Below are positions 33,829 to 42,218 of a DNA stretch of 64,000 bases, piece by piece. A model generated the notes under the pieces. It was not told where the DNA came from. It saw only the letters and a program-made list of their open reading frames with translations, and did not search any database. The translations under genes and the position numbers were made by a program. How positions within the stretch are numbered: the stretch's first letter is position 1; every line of letters begins with the position of its first letter. The DNA is from Desulfocicer vacuolatum DSM 3385 (GTDB taxonomy: Bacteria > Desulfobacterota > Desulfobacteria > Desulfobacterales > Desulfobacteraceae). The stretch spans positions 1 to 64,000 of the forward strand of contig NZ_FWXY01000013.1 in NCBI RefSeq assembly GCF_900176365.1. The letters are read 5' to 3'.

Positions 33829-33912
33829 TCAGCCCTTTCTTTGCCGGGTGATAATAATCACCTCCACAAGAATGACAGATAGTAGCACGTTAAGAATAAA
33901 TATATTGATCAT
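33829..33912 (-). CDS. ilv leader peptide (Ile/Leu/Val-rich, 27 residues)
   Basis: ATG at 33912 and TGA at 33829-33831 give 27 residues, of which 15 are isoleucine (7), leucine (4) or valine (4), including the run EVIII. The stop lies about 27 bases before the terminator stem. Such leaders cause ribosome stalling when charged branched-chain tRNAs are short, which prevents the terminator from forming. The ribosome site is weak (AGAGAAAAAG). The leader role is inferred from composition and position. Confidence 0.82.
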   Translation of the reverse strand: MINIFILNVLLSVILVEVIIITRQRKG

Positions 33913-34194
33913 GTTTTTTCTTTTTCTCTAAGGGGGAATTCCGATGAATCGGAAAATATTCTTTCTGCTGCGGGCATGCCCGTCATAAAATGGGATTTGC
34001 CTGCTTCAGTACTTTTAAATTCTGTTGAACAAAAAGCTGTTCAATCGCCATGGATATTTAATATCATCCATACCTATGGATAACTTAATTCCCTACAGTA
34101 GGCAAAAATATATGTCAAGGTAAAAAAATATTATGGCACAATAAAGGGGGGAATTATCTTGACATAGCGGAATCTTTGAACCTATTCTTTTCTT

Positions 34195-34232
34195 ATAATT
34201 GTCACGGGAGGACCGTATTTTGATCCGGTTCT
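34195..34232 (-). repeat. Palindromic repeat, family A fragment
   Basis: ATTGTCACGGGAGGACCG ... GATCCGGTTCTGC, then it changes into CTGCTGAGGTTGCCCGGAAG, the right edge of family B. It looks like two repeat scraps joined. Confidence 0.6.
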
Positions 34233-34263
34233 GCTGAGGTTGCCCGGAAGTTTTATTTTCTAA

Positions 34264-34447
34264 CTCAACTTTCGGTGTTCGCATTTCGTGGTGGGGTCAG
34301 GCTTTCGTTATTGACATTATCGAGGCTTTTTTCGTTGGCAAAGGCCTTGGTCGATAACATCAATAACAAAAGCCTGACCCCGTCGGCACATTGGCCCCAT
34401 CGGTACATTTAAAAATGCCGGCTTTAAAATGAAGCCCGAAAGTTGAG
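34264..34447. mobile_element. 184-bp MITE-like element, copy 2
   Basis: Same length and nearly the same sequence as 3181-3364, with the same 12-base terminal inverted repeats. It is flanked by a different direct repeat, TTTCTAA (34257-34263 and 34448-34454), showing an independent insertion. The element was inserted just before the duplicated upstream region of the acyl-CoA ligase. Confidence 0.9.
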
Positions 34448-34458
34448 TTTCTAATAAA

Positions 34459-34692
34459 CGGCCATAATGCGCTGCATCACAATAAATAATGAAAGTCTAT
34501 TATAAAAATGGCATGTTTCATTTTCCAGTTTACACTTTCCAGACAGATATATCCATTTCCCGGAAAAACTTGATAAAAAAGTGTAAACTACTTTTGAAGT
34601 TGTATGAAAGATGCCATAAAAATATCTGAATGGTTCTACTATTCTGTATATATCTGAAATTGTGACATTTAAAATTATTTTTTATAAAAAAA
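34459..34692 (+). promoter_or_regulatory. Duplicated upstream region with operator-like palindrome (copy 2)
   Basis: Matches 2088-2212 in GCGCTGCATCACAA, AATAATGAAAGTCTATTATAA and GTGACATTTAAAATT. It is interrupted by the 108-bp hairpin. AATGGTTCTACTATT is an imperfect version of the palindrome seen upstream of livG. It ends about 20 bases before the acyl-CoA ligase start. Confidence 0.5.
34509..34616. mobile_element. 108-bp hairpin insertion with target duplication
   Basis: Arms TGGCATGTTTCAT and ATGAAAGATGCCA pair with one mismatch, and an inner pair AGTTTACACTTT / AAAGTGTAAACT is perfect. TAAAAA occurs on both sides (34503-34508 and 34617-34622). The matching region upstream of livG lacks the insert, giving the empty site. 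No protein is encoded. Confidence 0.75.
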
Positions 34693-34712
34693 TCGGACTG
34701 GAGAACACTTAA

Positions 34713-36389
34713 TTGAATAACAAAAAGTTGTATGGACAAAAAAAATGGCTGGATTTTTATGAACCGGAGGTGGTTGAAACACTGAATTACAAGCACCTTA
34801 TCATGCCGGAATTTCTGGACAATACAGTGGCGGAGTTTCCCGGCAATATTGCCCTTATTTTTCAAGGGTATAAAATGACCTATGCTGAACTTCATGAAGC
34901 TGTGGGGCGTTTTGCCGCGGCTTTGAAACAGTTGGGAATTAAAAAAGGCGACAGTGTGGCCATTTTGCTTCCCAATGTAATTCCCTGTGTGGTGGCGTAC
35001 CATGCAGCCCTTAAACTGGGCGCTGTTGTGGTGATGAACAATCCCTTGTATTCGGATCGGGAATTGACCCATCAATTTAATGATTCCAATTCTAAGGTGT
35101 TGATCACCCTGGATCTGCTTGCCCATCGCATGGTAAAACTCCGGAAAAAAACAACGGTTCAAAAAATTGTCTATACTTCCATTGGTGATTATCTTCCCTT
35201 TGCCAAGCGGCTGCTTTTTCCTCTGGTGGCAAAGAAAAGGGGATTGGTTGCAGATGTTAAACCGGCAAAAGACCTCTTTAAGTTCAAGGACCTTCTTTCC
35301 CGCCATGAACCGGATCATACCATGGCGGATATTGGGTTTGAGGATACTGCCATGTATCAATACACCGGGGGAACCACCGGAGTGTCCAAGGGCGTGGTGC
35401 TCACCCATGCAAACCTGAGCTGTCAGGTTCAGCAGCTTGAAGCATGGTTTCCTCATTTCCAGAGGGGAAAAGAGGTTATACTGGGCGCTCTGCCTTTTTT
35501 TCACGTATTTGGCATGTCCACTTCCATGAATTTTGCCATCTATATGGGCCTGGGCAATATTCTGGTTCCCAAGCCCCGGCCGGATGCCCTTCTGGAGACC
35601 ATTACCCGGTTCAAACCCACCTTTGCCCCCCTGGTACCCACCATGTATATTGGTATTCTTAACCATCCGGATCTTGCCCGGAGCGATTTGACCAGTCTTA
35701 AAGGGTGTTTTTCCGGAAGTGCCCCCCTTCCCATGGATGTGATCAATCAGTTCCAGGACTGCACCGGTTCCATCATTGTGGAGGGATATGGATTAACAGA
35801 AACCACCCCGGTGACCCATGTGAATCCCTTCCATGGTAAGCGAAAACCCGGCAGCATCGGCTTACCCATCACCGATGTGGAATGCCGCATTGTGGATATG
35901 GAAAAAGGGGATATTGATCTGCCCCCGGGGGAAAGCGGGGAGTTGCTCATCCGGGGGCCCCAGGTGATGAAAGAGTATCTTAACCGGCCCGATGAAACCC
36001 GGAAAGTACTCACTGCAGATGGCTGGCTCCACACAGGAGATGTGGCCAGAATGGATGATGAAGGGTATTTTTATATTGTGGACCGCATTAAGGATGTGGT
36101 GTTGTCCGGGGGATATAATGTTTACCCCCGGGAAATTGAAGAGGTGCTTTACCGGCATCCCGATGTGGTGGATGCCGGTTGTGTGGGGATTCCCCATGAA
36201 ACCCGGGGGGAGTCCATTAAAGCATTTCTGGTATTAAAAAAAGGGGCGCATTTGACCCCCAAAGAAGTCATTGACTTTTGCAAAGGAAAATTGGCAACAT
36301 ACAAACTTCCTGTGGCCGTTGAGATCCGGGAGGAACTGCCTAAATCCACGGTGGGAAAAATTCTTAAAAAAGATCTAAAGCGTGAATAA
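34713..36389 (+). CDS. Acyl-CoA synthetase (AMP-forming), long-chain fatty acid type
   Basis: Activates a carboxylic acid with ATP and CoA. 558 residues. The AMP-binding loop YTGGTTGVSKGVVLTH, GYGLTET and the hinge-region GWLHTGDVARMDDEGY are all present, as is the C-terminal lysine region (LPKSTVGKILKKDL). The start is TTG at 34713, preceded by GGAG with a 9-base spacer. It is transcribed alone; the nearest partner genes are the two-component system downstream. The chain length of the substrate cannot be read off. Confidence 0.9.
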   Translation: MNNKKLYGQKKWLDFYEPEVVETLNYKHLIMPEFLDNTVAEFPGNIALIFQGYKMTYAELHEAVGRFAAALKQLGIKKGDSVAILLPNVIPCVVAYHAALKLGAVVVMNNPLYSDRELTHQFNDSNSKVLITLDLLAHRMVKLRKKTTVQKIVYTSIGDYLPFAKRLLFPLVAKKRGLVADVKPAKDLFKFKDLLSRHEPDHTMADIGFEDTAMYQYTGGTTGVSKGVVLTHANLSCQVQQLEAWFPHFQRGKEVILGALPFFHVFGMSTSMNFAIYMGLGNILVPKPRPDALLETITRFKPTFAPLVPTMYIGILNHPDLARSDLTSLKGCFSGSAPLPMDVINQFQDCTGSIIVEGYGLTETTPVTHVNPFHGKRKPGSIGLPITDVECRIVDMEKGDIDLPPGESGELLIRGPQVMKEYLNRPDETRKVLTADGWLHTGDVARMDDEGYFYIVDRIKDVVLSGGYNVYPREIEEVLYRHPDVVDAGCVGIPHETRGESIKAFLVLKKGAHLTPKEVIDFCKGKLATYKLPVAVEIREELPKSTVGKILKKDLKRE

Positions 36390-36460
36390 AAACAATAAAT
36401 TAAAAAAATCCAGGTCCCTTGCTCCACATTTGACAATCTGAATTTTTAAGGAGTTCATGC

Positions 36461-38599
36461 ATGCGGTTAAGGGTTATTGTTCTTGTACTTGCCATTCTGG
36501 CCTTTCTTTCGGTGTCCACCGGTGGGGGGCTTTATTATCTTTCTTTGAGAAAAACGGTGTTCAGCCAGGCGGAAGATTATGCAGAGACACGTCTTGAGCT
36601 GCTTCAACGCCAACTTACCACCTTTTTGTCGGAACACATTCGCCCTGTGAAAATACTGGCAGGCCTTAAAGAACTCAGGATGATTCTGGAAAAAAAAGAT
36701 GCGGTATACCAGGCCAATGTGGACAGCATTCTGGATAATTTTGTGAAATCCTTGAATGTTGAGGTGTGTTATCTCATGGATGCCCATGGAGAGACCATTG
36801 CTTCCAGTAACCGCAGCAAATACGATAGTTTTGTGGGAAAGAATTTTTCCTTCAGACCCTATTTTAAAAAGGCTGTCAACGGCACACCTGCGGTCTATCT
36901 TGCCCAGGGAACCACCTCCAGAAAGCGTGGTATCTATTATACCCACCCCGTTTATGACCGCCATGGCCATGTGGTCCTGGGGGTGGCCGTGATCAAAGCC
37001 TCTGTGGAGCGCATTGAATCCAAATTGTTTGCCGGTTCTGAAGGGGTCCTGCTGGTGGCAGATGCCAATGGCGTGATTTTTATTTCAAGCAAACAGGAAT
37101 TGCGGTTCATGCTCTTATGGAAACTGTCCAGGGATCGCATCCGTGCCATCAATGAATCCCGGCAGTTCGGGGACGGGCCCTGGCTGTGGACCGGTTTTAA
37201 AAGGGAAAATGAGCTCCATGTAATGGATCGAAGTCAGGCCCGTTTTTTATATTCAGACATGGCGCTTGATGGGTTTCCGGGATGGAAAATTGTCCACTTA
37301 ATGAGCTGGGAAAATATTGGAAAACACTTGGCTGACCCCTTTGTCCGGGTCATCGGACCTGTGATTGTGGTGGTTTCCATTTTCATCGGTATTGCGGTTT
37401 TTATTTTATATAACATGGCCTCAAAGGAGATTGTCCGGCGGAAAAAAGCGGAAAAAGAGTTACGCTACAGTGAGGAGCGGTATCGGCATATCTACAACCA
37501 TACGCCGGTGATGCTCCACTCCATTGATACCAGTGGCACCATCATCCGGGTCAGTGATTACTGGCTGGATAAAATGGGGTATGAACGCCATGAAGTGATT
37601 AACAAACCCCTCACCGGTTTTTACACCCGGGAATCCCGAAAAATTGCAGAAGAGGTTATTTTCCCTGTGTTTTTTAAAACAGGCTTCTGCAAAGATGTGC
37701 CCTATACCTATGTGAAAAAAAACGGGGGACACATTGAGATTCTACTCTCCTGTTTCGGGGTGAGGGATGATGACGGGAAGGTGGTAAGATCCCTGGCCGT
37801 GAGTGTGGATGTCACGGAGAAAAATCAGGTGCAAAAAGATCTTGAGCAGGCCAAGGAACAATTGTCCAGGTACTCCCAGGATCTGGAGCAGCAGGTGGAG
37901 ACCCGCACATTAGAGTTAAAAAAGGTACATAATACCCTGCGGCAGTTGTCCGGTAAAATCATGGCTGCCCATGAAAATGAAAGACGCAAGGTGGCCCGGG
38001 AGCTCCACGATCATCTGGGGCAGATTTTAACTGCCCTTAAAATGGACACGGTGTGGCTGGAAAAGAATCTTATGACATCCAATGAAACAGCGGCCCTGCG
38101 TGCCCGGCGCATTTCATCCCTGATTGATGATACCATTGAAGATGTCAGACGCATGGCCTTCCAGCTCCGTCCCGGTGTATTGGATGATCTGGGGTTGGTG
38201 GCGGCCCTGGAAATTTTGACCCGGGATTTTGAGGACCGATCGGAGATTTCCTGCATTTTTCTCCATGACAATGTACCAGAGGTGGACGATACCCTGGCCA
38301 CAGCTTTTTACCGCATTGCCCAGGAAGCCATGACCAATACGGCAAGGCACGCCAATGCCACTGCAATTAAAGTGGCATTAAATTTAAACCGTGGTGTTCT
38401 TGTGCTCTGTGTCACAGATAACGGGTGTGGATTTTCTCCGGGGGATCAAAATGGAAACGGTTCTGAAGGTCTGGGACTCACGGGCATGAAAGAACGGGCC
38501 TCTCTGGTGGGGGGAGAGCTTTGCATTGACAGTTACCCCAGTGGGGGAACCCGGGTGTGCTGCCATGTGAAAATTCATGGGGAAGCTCAATTGAACTGA
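36461..38599 (+). CDS. Membrane sensor histidine kinase (NarL-type partner)
   Basis: 712 residues. A first membrane helix (about 5-27), a periplasmic sensor with Cache-like features (SSNRSKYDSFVGKNFSFRPYF, GIYYTHPVYDRHGHVVLGVAV), a second helix (about 290-318), a PAS domain (about 330-455) and a coiled coil lead to HisKA_3: AHENERRKVARELHDHLGQ with phospho-acceptor His516, then an HATPase domain (DNGCGFSPGD, GLGLTGMKERASLVGG). AAGGAG precedes the ATG by 7 bases. It is paired with the response regulator 24 bases downstream. The Cache domain suggests a small carboxylate or amine signal. Confidence 0.92.
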   Translation: MRLRVIVLVLAILAFLSVSTGGGLYYLSLRKTVFSQAEDYAETRLELLQRQLTTFLSEHIRPVKILAGLKELRMILEKKDAVYQANVDSILDNFVKSLNVEVCYLMDAHGETIASSNRSKYDSFVGKNFSFRPYFKKAVNGTPAVYLAQGTTSRKRGIYYTHPVYDRHGHVVLGVAVIKASVERIESKLFAGSEGVLLVADANGVIFISSKQELRFMLLWKLSRDRIRAINESRQFGDGPWLWTGFKRENELHVMDRSQARFLYSDMALDGFPGWKIVHLMSWENIGKHLADPFVRVIGPVIVVVSIFIGIAVFILYNMASKEIVRRKKAEKELRYSEERYRHIYNHTPVMLHSIDTSGTIIRVSDYWLDKMGYERHEVINKPLTGFYTRESRKIAEEVIFPVFFKTGFCKDVPYTYVKKNGGHIEILLSCFGVRDDDGKVVRSLAVSVDVTEKNQVQKDLEQAKEQLSRYSQDLEQQVETRTLELKKVHNTLRQLSGKIMAAHENERRKVARELHDHLGQILTALKMDTVWLEKNLMTSNETAALRARRISSLIDDTIEDVRRMAFQLRPGVLDDLGLVAALEILTRDFEDRSEISCIFLHDNVPEVDDTLATAFYRIAQEAMTNTARHANATAIKVALNLNRGVLVLCVTDNGCGFSPGDQNGNGSEGLGLTGMKERASLVGGELCIDSYPSGGTRVCCHVKIHGEAQLN

Positions 38600-38623
38600 A
38601 CAAAAAAACAGGAGCTATAAATT

Positions 38624-39265
38624 ATGATGATCAAAGTGCTGCTGGCCGACGATCATAAAATTGTAAGAGAGGGGTTGCGCCGGATAATAGAAGAAAGCGG
38701 AGAAATGGAAGTGGTGGCCGAGGCCGCCGATGGCAATGAGGCCATTTCCCGGGCCTTGGAAACCCGGCCTGATGTGGCTGTGGTGGATATCTCCATGCCG
38801 GGCATGGATGGGCTTGAAGTGGTTTCTCAGTTAAAGACCCTGGCACCCTCCATGCCGCTGCTGATTCTCACCATGCATGATGAAGAGCAGTATGTGGTGC
38901 GGGCTGTGGAATCCGGTGCCATGGGCTATGTAACCAAACAGTCGGCCCCGGAACAGTTGGTGGATGCGGTGAAAAAATTGTATGCAGGAGGTCTCTATCT
39001 CACGGAAAAAGCCAGTGAAGCCCTGGCATTAAGGGTTATCCGGGGCGATAAGGCCAAATCCGATGCAGAGTCCCTTTCCATGCGCGAACTCCAGGTGCTC
39101 AGGAAACTTGCATTGGGCCAGACCAACCACGAAATTGCAGACAGCTATCATCTCAGTGTTAAAACCGTGGATACCTATCGATCCCGCATTTTAAAAAAAC
39201 TCAACCTTCGTAACAATGCAGAGCTGTCACGGTTTGCCATGCAGAATAAAATTATTCAGATTTAA
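38624..39265 (+). CDS. Response regulator, NarL/FixJ (LuxR) family
   Basis: 213 residues. The receiver domain has phospho-acceptor Asp55 in VVDISMPGMDG and the conserved Lys in VTKQS. The C-terminus is a LuxR helix-turn-helix (LSMRELQVLRKLALGQTNHEIAD and VKTVDTYRSRILKKLNL). It forms a pair with the upstream kinase. Target genes are not evident; the next plausible ones are the orphan DctP and the TAXI-TRAP operon. Confidence 0.95.
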   Translation: MMIKVLLADDHKIVREGLRRIIEESGEMEVVAEAADGNEAISRALETRPDVAVVDISMPGMDGLEVVSQLKTLAPSMPLLILTMHDEEQYVVRAVESGAMGYVTKQSAPEQLVDAVKKLYAGGLYLTEKASEALALRVIRGDKAKSDAESLSMRELQVLRKLALGQTNHEIADSYHLSVKTVDTYRSRILKKLNLRNNAELSRFAMQNKIIQI

Positions 39266-39365
39266 GGGAGTCAGATCTTATTGATTTACCATTTACAAAA
39301 CTCAGACCGCCATATTTTATAGGTGGCATATTGGATAAACGGTAAATTAAAAACTGCTGACTCCC
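39266..39365 (+). repeat. Compound palindrome after the response regulator
   Basis: GGGAGTCAG (39266) pairs with CTGACTCCC (39357), and inside TTGATTTACC pairs with GGTAAATTAA (one mismatch). It has no T tract. It resembles 3145-3180, suggesting another small repeat family. It may act as a transcription or mRNA end structure. Confidence 0.6.
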
Positions 39366-39498
39366 CAAATACTGACAACTGTTTGTGCCCGTCAGTCATA
39401 AATTTTCCAATTTGTCACCGTATAATGTGTGTTTTTTTGAATTTAAACACATCTCATGTGGTATGAAAATGAGAGATTTAGATCCATGGGTGTTTGTG

Positions 39499-40509
39499 TT
39501 ACATGTTTTTTATGCTTGAAACCCATCGTTCGGGTACGATGGTGGAAAATTTTTTATAAACAGGCAGCATGGCTTTTTGCAGGTTTTTTTTCTGGTATTC
39601 ATTTAAAGTGCTGATGCCGGGACGATCATGGGTTTTTGCGTATATTTTGATTTGTTCTGATTGCTGTCTGTCAAGTTCTTGGGCCTTTTTTCTGACGTTT
39701 TTTGTTACATCTTCCAATATAGCGGTCAGTTTGTTTTGAATGTGGCCGGGTAGTTTTTCCCAAAATGCCTCATTGATGATCACCAGATACCCAAGGTATC
39801 CATGATTTGAAAATGTAAGATATTGCTGTACTTTGTGGAAATTGCCCGTGTAGATATTGGACGCCGTATTTTCCTGGCCATCCACAATCCCTTTTTTAAG
39901 AACCTCGTACACCTCCTGGAAAGGGAGACGAAGCCCTGTTGCCCCCAGGGATTTCATCTGGGTTTCCAGAACATCGGAACTCATGATTCTGAATTTAAGT
40001 CCCTTGAAATCATCTGGAGATAAAAGGGGATGAACATTACAAGTAAATTGTTTAAAGGCATTGTCCCAGAAAGTGAGAAGCCGGATACCCAGGTTTCGGT
40101 TGAGGAAAATTTCTTTCATTTCCTCTCCAATGGCACCGTCCATGGCATTGTGGACAGATTGGATGTCAGAAAAGAGAAAGGGCATGTCAAACAGCTGCAG
40201 TGCCGGGACAATACCCATGAGTTTAGCAGACGAAGGTGCTGCCATTTCAAGATCTCCTGCGGCCAGGGCTTCAATGGCTTCATTATCCCGGTAAAGGGTT
40301 CCATTGGCAAAAACCTCCACCCGCACCTTTCCATTCAATTCCCGGTTAACACGTCGTGCAAATTCCTTGGCCCCCCAGCCTTTGGGGGTATTGGGGGCAA
40401 CCACATGGGAAAACCGGATGACAATGGGGGCATTCGATGCCAGTGATTTTCCCAATATTACGATGAAAATCATTAGACTCAATAAAAAAAATCCATATTT
40501 ATTTCTCAA
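39499..40509 (-). CDS. Orphan TRAP transporter substrate-binding protein, DctP family
   Basis: 336 residues. Signal peptide LRNKYGFFLLSLMIFIVILGKSLAS, then IRFSHVVAPNTPKGWGAKEFA and LKFRIMSSDVLETQMKSLGAT as in DctP. The start is TTG at 40509 after AAAGGG; the upstream frame to 40596 reads through a family A repeat and is not counted. No DctQ or DctM lies nearby. It sits opposite the TAXI-TRAP operon and next to a two-component pair, so it may be a sensing receptor or use another permease. Confidence 0.88.
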   Translation of the reverse strand: MRNKYGFFLLSLMIFIVILGKSLASNAPIVIRFSHVVAPNTPKGWGAKEFARRVNRELNGKVRVEVFANGTLYRDNEAIEALAAGDLEMAAPSSAKLMGIVPALQLFDMPFLFSDIQSVHNAMDGAIGEEMKEIFLNRNLGIRLLTFWDNAFKQFTCNVHPLLSPDDFKGLKFRIMSSDVLETQMKSLGATGLRLPFQEVYEVLKKGIVDGQENTASNIYTGNFHKVQQYLTFSNHGYLGYLVIINEAFWEKLPGHIQNKLTAILEDVTKNVRKKAQELDRQQSEQIKIYAKTHDRPGISTLNEYQKKNLQKAMLPVYKKFSTIVPERWVSSIKNM

Positions 40510-40535
40510 TGATTTTTTCCCTTTGATTCTGAAAT

Positions 40536-40711
40536 AACTGCCACGGGAAGACCTTATTCTGATCCGATTCCACCCACAACAAAGATTCAAATACACCCCT
40601 GATTCGCGGAGTCTTTCATATAAACCGCCACGGGCGGACCGTATTCTGCCCCGGTTCCGCCCACAACAAAGATAGAAATACTCATCGGCTTTGCGGAGTA
40701 TTTCATATAAA
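40536..40711 (-). repeat. Tandem pair of family A palindromic repeats
   Basis: Two full units in inverse orientation (ACTGCCACGGGAAGACC... and CCGCCACGGGCGGACCG...), each ending TTTCATATAAA. The first copy differs from the second at many positions. Confidence 0.85.
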
Positions 40712-40785
40712 AAAAATATGATTTATGATGATTCGGATTTTACAATCAAAGGATGAGTGAGGCAATCAGAGAATTTTGTATTGTC

Positions 40786-40936
40786 ATGTAGGTAAAAATA
40801 CTACATTTGTTATTTATTTTAATTATATTAGTTAGTTATCTTGATTTGTAAGAAAAATACCTACATTATAATCAGAAATACCCGCATTGATATTTCTTTT
40901 TTGCACTGTTAGACAATTACCATGTAGTATTTTACG
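40786..40936 (+). promoter_or_regulatory. Candidate promoter with three operator-like boxes for the TAXI-TRAP operon
   Basis: Box 1 at 40786-40806 is a palindrome with arms ATGTAG and CTACAT around GTAAAAATA. Box 2 at 40847-40867 ends AAAAATACCTACAT. Box 3 at 40923-40936 is ATGTAGTATTTTAC. TTGCAC (40902-40907) and TAGTAT (40926-40931), 18 bases apart, fit a sigma-70 promoter, and box 3 overlaps the -10, as expected of a repressor site. The regulator is unknown. Confidence 0.5.
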
Positions 40937-40988
40937 ATCCACACCCGAAATTTATTTAAAACAACGCATTTAATCCAAGGAGAATTTC

Positions 40989-41963
40989 ATGAAAAGCAAA
41001 CACATTGCTCTTATTACGGGAATTTGTCTTTTTTCTGCCATGACATTAATTTTTTCAGGATCTGCCTTTGCCAAAAAAGAAAGAATTATTTTTGGCGGCG
41101 GTCCTGCAGGCGGTACATTCCAGGTGGTGGCCAATGCCGTTCAGGTTTTTAAACCCATTAAAGCAGCTGAAAACTTCAAGGTGCAGGCCCAGTCTTCGGC
41201 CGGATCTGTGGAGAATTTACGAAAAACCAATGCAGGTCGACAGCACATGAGCGTTGTTTACTCCGGTCATGTATGGCTGGGCAGCAAAGGTAAAATGAAA
41301 AACGATACCAAGGTATATGAAAATGTTAAGGCGGTATCTTATCTTTATGGCGCACCCGGTCAGCTGGTTGTCCGTGCCGGTTCCGGCATCAAAAGTGTAA
41401 AAGATCTTGTGGGTAAAAAAGTGGGCGTGGGCAATGCCGGTTCCGGTGCCTTTGCCAATTGCGAGCTTTTCTTTTCCTACATGGGTGTATGGGATAAGAT
41501 TGAAAGAAATGCCATGGGTTACAATGATGCAGCCCAGGCCTTTGGTAATAAACAACTGGATGCTTTCTGGCTGTTTACTGCATTCCCAAGCGGTGCCGTT
41601 ATCATGGCGGCCCAGACCAATGACATTGAAATGGTAAACCTGGGTGCAGATGCTGAAGCTTCCGGATTTTATAAAGAATATCCCTACTTTTCAAAACTTA
41701 TCATCCCTGCCGGTACCTACAAAGGCGCTGATTATGACTCTCCTTCCTTCCAGGATTCAGCCCTGTGGGTTGCCAATGCAAAGGTTTCTGATGACGTGGT
41801 ATATGAGATGCTTTCCATTATTTACAGCGATGAAGGCCTTAAGCACATGATCAGCCAGAAAAAGACTTTTAAAGAGATGGCAGTGGAAACCGGTATTAAA
41901 GGTATTGTAACCCCGCTTCATCCCGGTGCTGAAAAGTTCTGGAAAGAAAAAGGTCTCTTGTAA
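40989..41963 (+). CDS. TAXI-family TRAP transporter substrate-binding protein
   Basis: Periplasmic receptor, 324 residues, with a signal peptide (MKSKHIALITGICLFSAMTLIF to SAFA). Mature start KERIIFGGGPAGGTFQVVANAVQVF has the glycine-rich TAXI motif. It feeds the fused permease encoded downstream. Known TAXI ligands include glutamate or similar dicarboxylates; here unknown. AAGGAG is 7 bases before the ATG. A strong terminator-like hairpin follows. Confidence 0.93.
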   Translation: MKSKHIALITGICLFSAMTLIFSGSAFAKKERIIFGGGPAGGTFQVVANAVQVFKPIKAAENFKVQAQSSAGSVENLRKTNAGRQHMSVVYSGHVWLGSKGKMKNDTKVYENVKAVSYLYGAPGQLVVRAGSGIKSVKDLVGKKVGVGNAGSGAFANCELFFSYMGVWDKIERNAMGYNDAAQAFGNKQLDAFWLFTAFPSGAVIMAAQTNDIEMVNLGADAEASGFYKEYPYFSKLIIPAGTYKGADYDSPSFQDSALWVANAKVSDDVVYEMLSIIYSDEGLKHMISQKKTFKEMAVETGIKGIVTPLHPGAEKFWKEKGLL

Positions 41964-41978
41964 TTCATCATCCCCCAT

Positions 41979-42028
41979 GATGCAGATGAAATTGTTGTGA
42001 TGACAATTTCGTCTGCATCTTTTTCTTT
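41979..42028 (+). terminator. Intercistronic terminator between TAXI receptor and permease
   Basis: A 17-base stem with a single G-U-type mismatch, from GATGCAGATGAAATTGT (41979-41995) to ACAATTTCGTCTGCATC (42003-42019), followed by TTTTTCTTT. Partial termination here would yield more receptor than permease. Confidence 0.82.
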
Positions 42029-42218
42029 GAACTTCCCACCAGCCGGTTTTCTGAACTGAAAAAAGAACCATAACAACCAGCCATTCTAATTTTGGACTGA
42101 TCTGCGTTTGGAATCAAAAAGATGAGTGTTTTCATCAACGTGCTTTCAAAAACTGACACACCCATAAATCAATTAACAACCAGAATTTGAATTGCTGCAT
42201 AACAACAGGCGGCCAACA

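Larger units (their letters stand above)
33678..34712. other. Intergenic region with ilv leader and mobile hairpins
   Basis: From left to right: the ilv attenuator terminator (33761-33802) and leader peptide gene (33829-33912), then an AT-rich promoter stretch (33913-34190). Next come a family A fragment (34195-34232) joined to a family B scrap (34228-34250), the 184-bp element (34264-34447), and a duplicated upstream region (34459-34692) split by a 108-bp hairpin (34509-34616). Apart from the leader no gene was seen. Confidence 0.75.
40510..40988. other. Divergent intergenic region between DctP and the TAXI-TRAP operon
   Basis: Holds a tandem pair of family A repeats (40536-40711), then an AT-rich regulatory stretch with three similar operator-like boxes and a promoter (40786-40936). 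No gene was seen. Confidence 0.7.

Noticed and set aside
34530-35666. 378-codon frame on the minus strand opposite the acyl-CoA ligase
   Set aside because: Shadow of the ligase, with no recognisable domain and extension into the mobile hairpin.
40510-40596. N-terminal extension of the orphan DctP
   Set aside because: The extra residues come from a family A repeat and precede a proper TTG start with a ribosome site at 40509.
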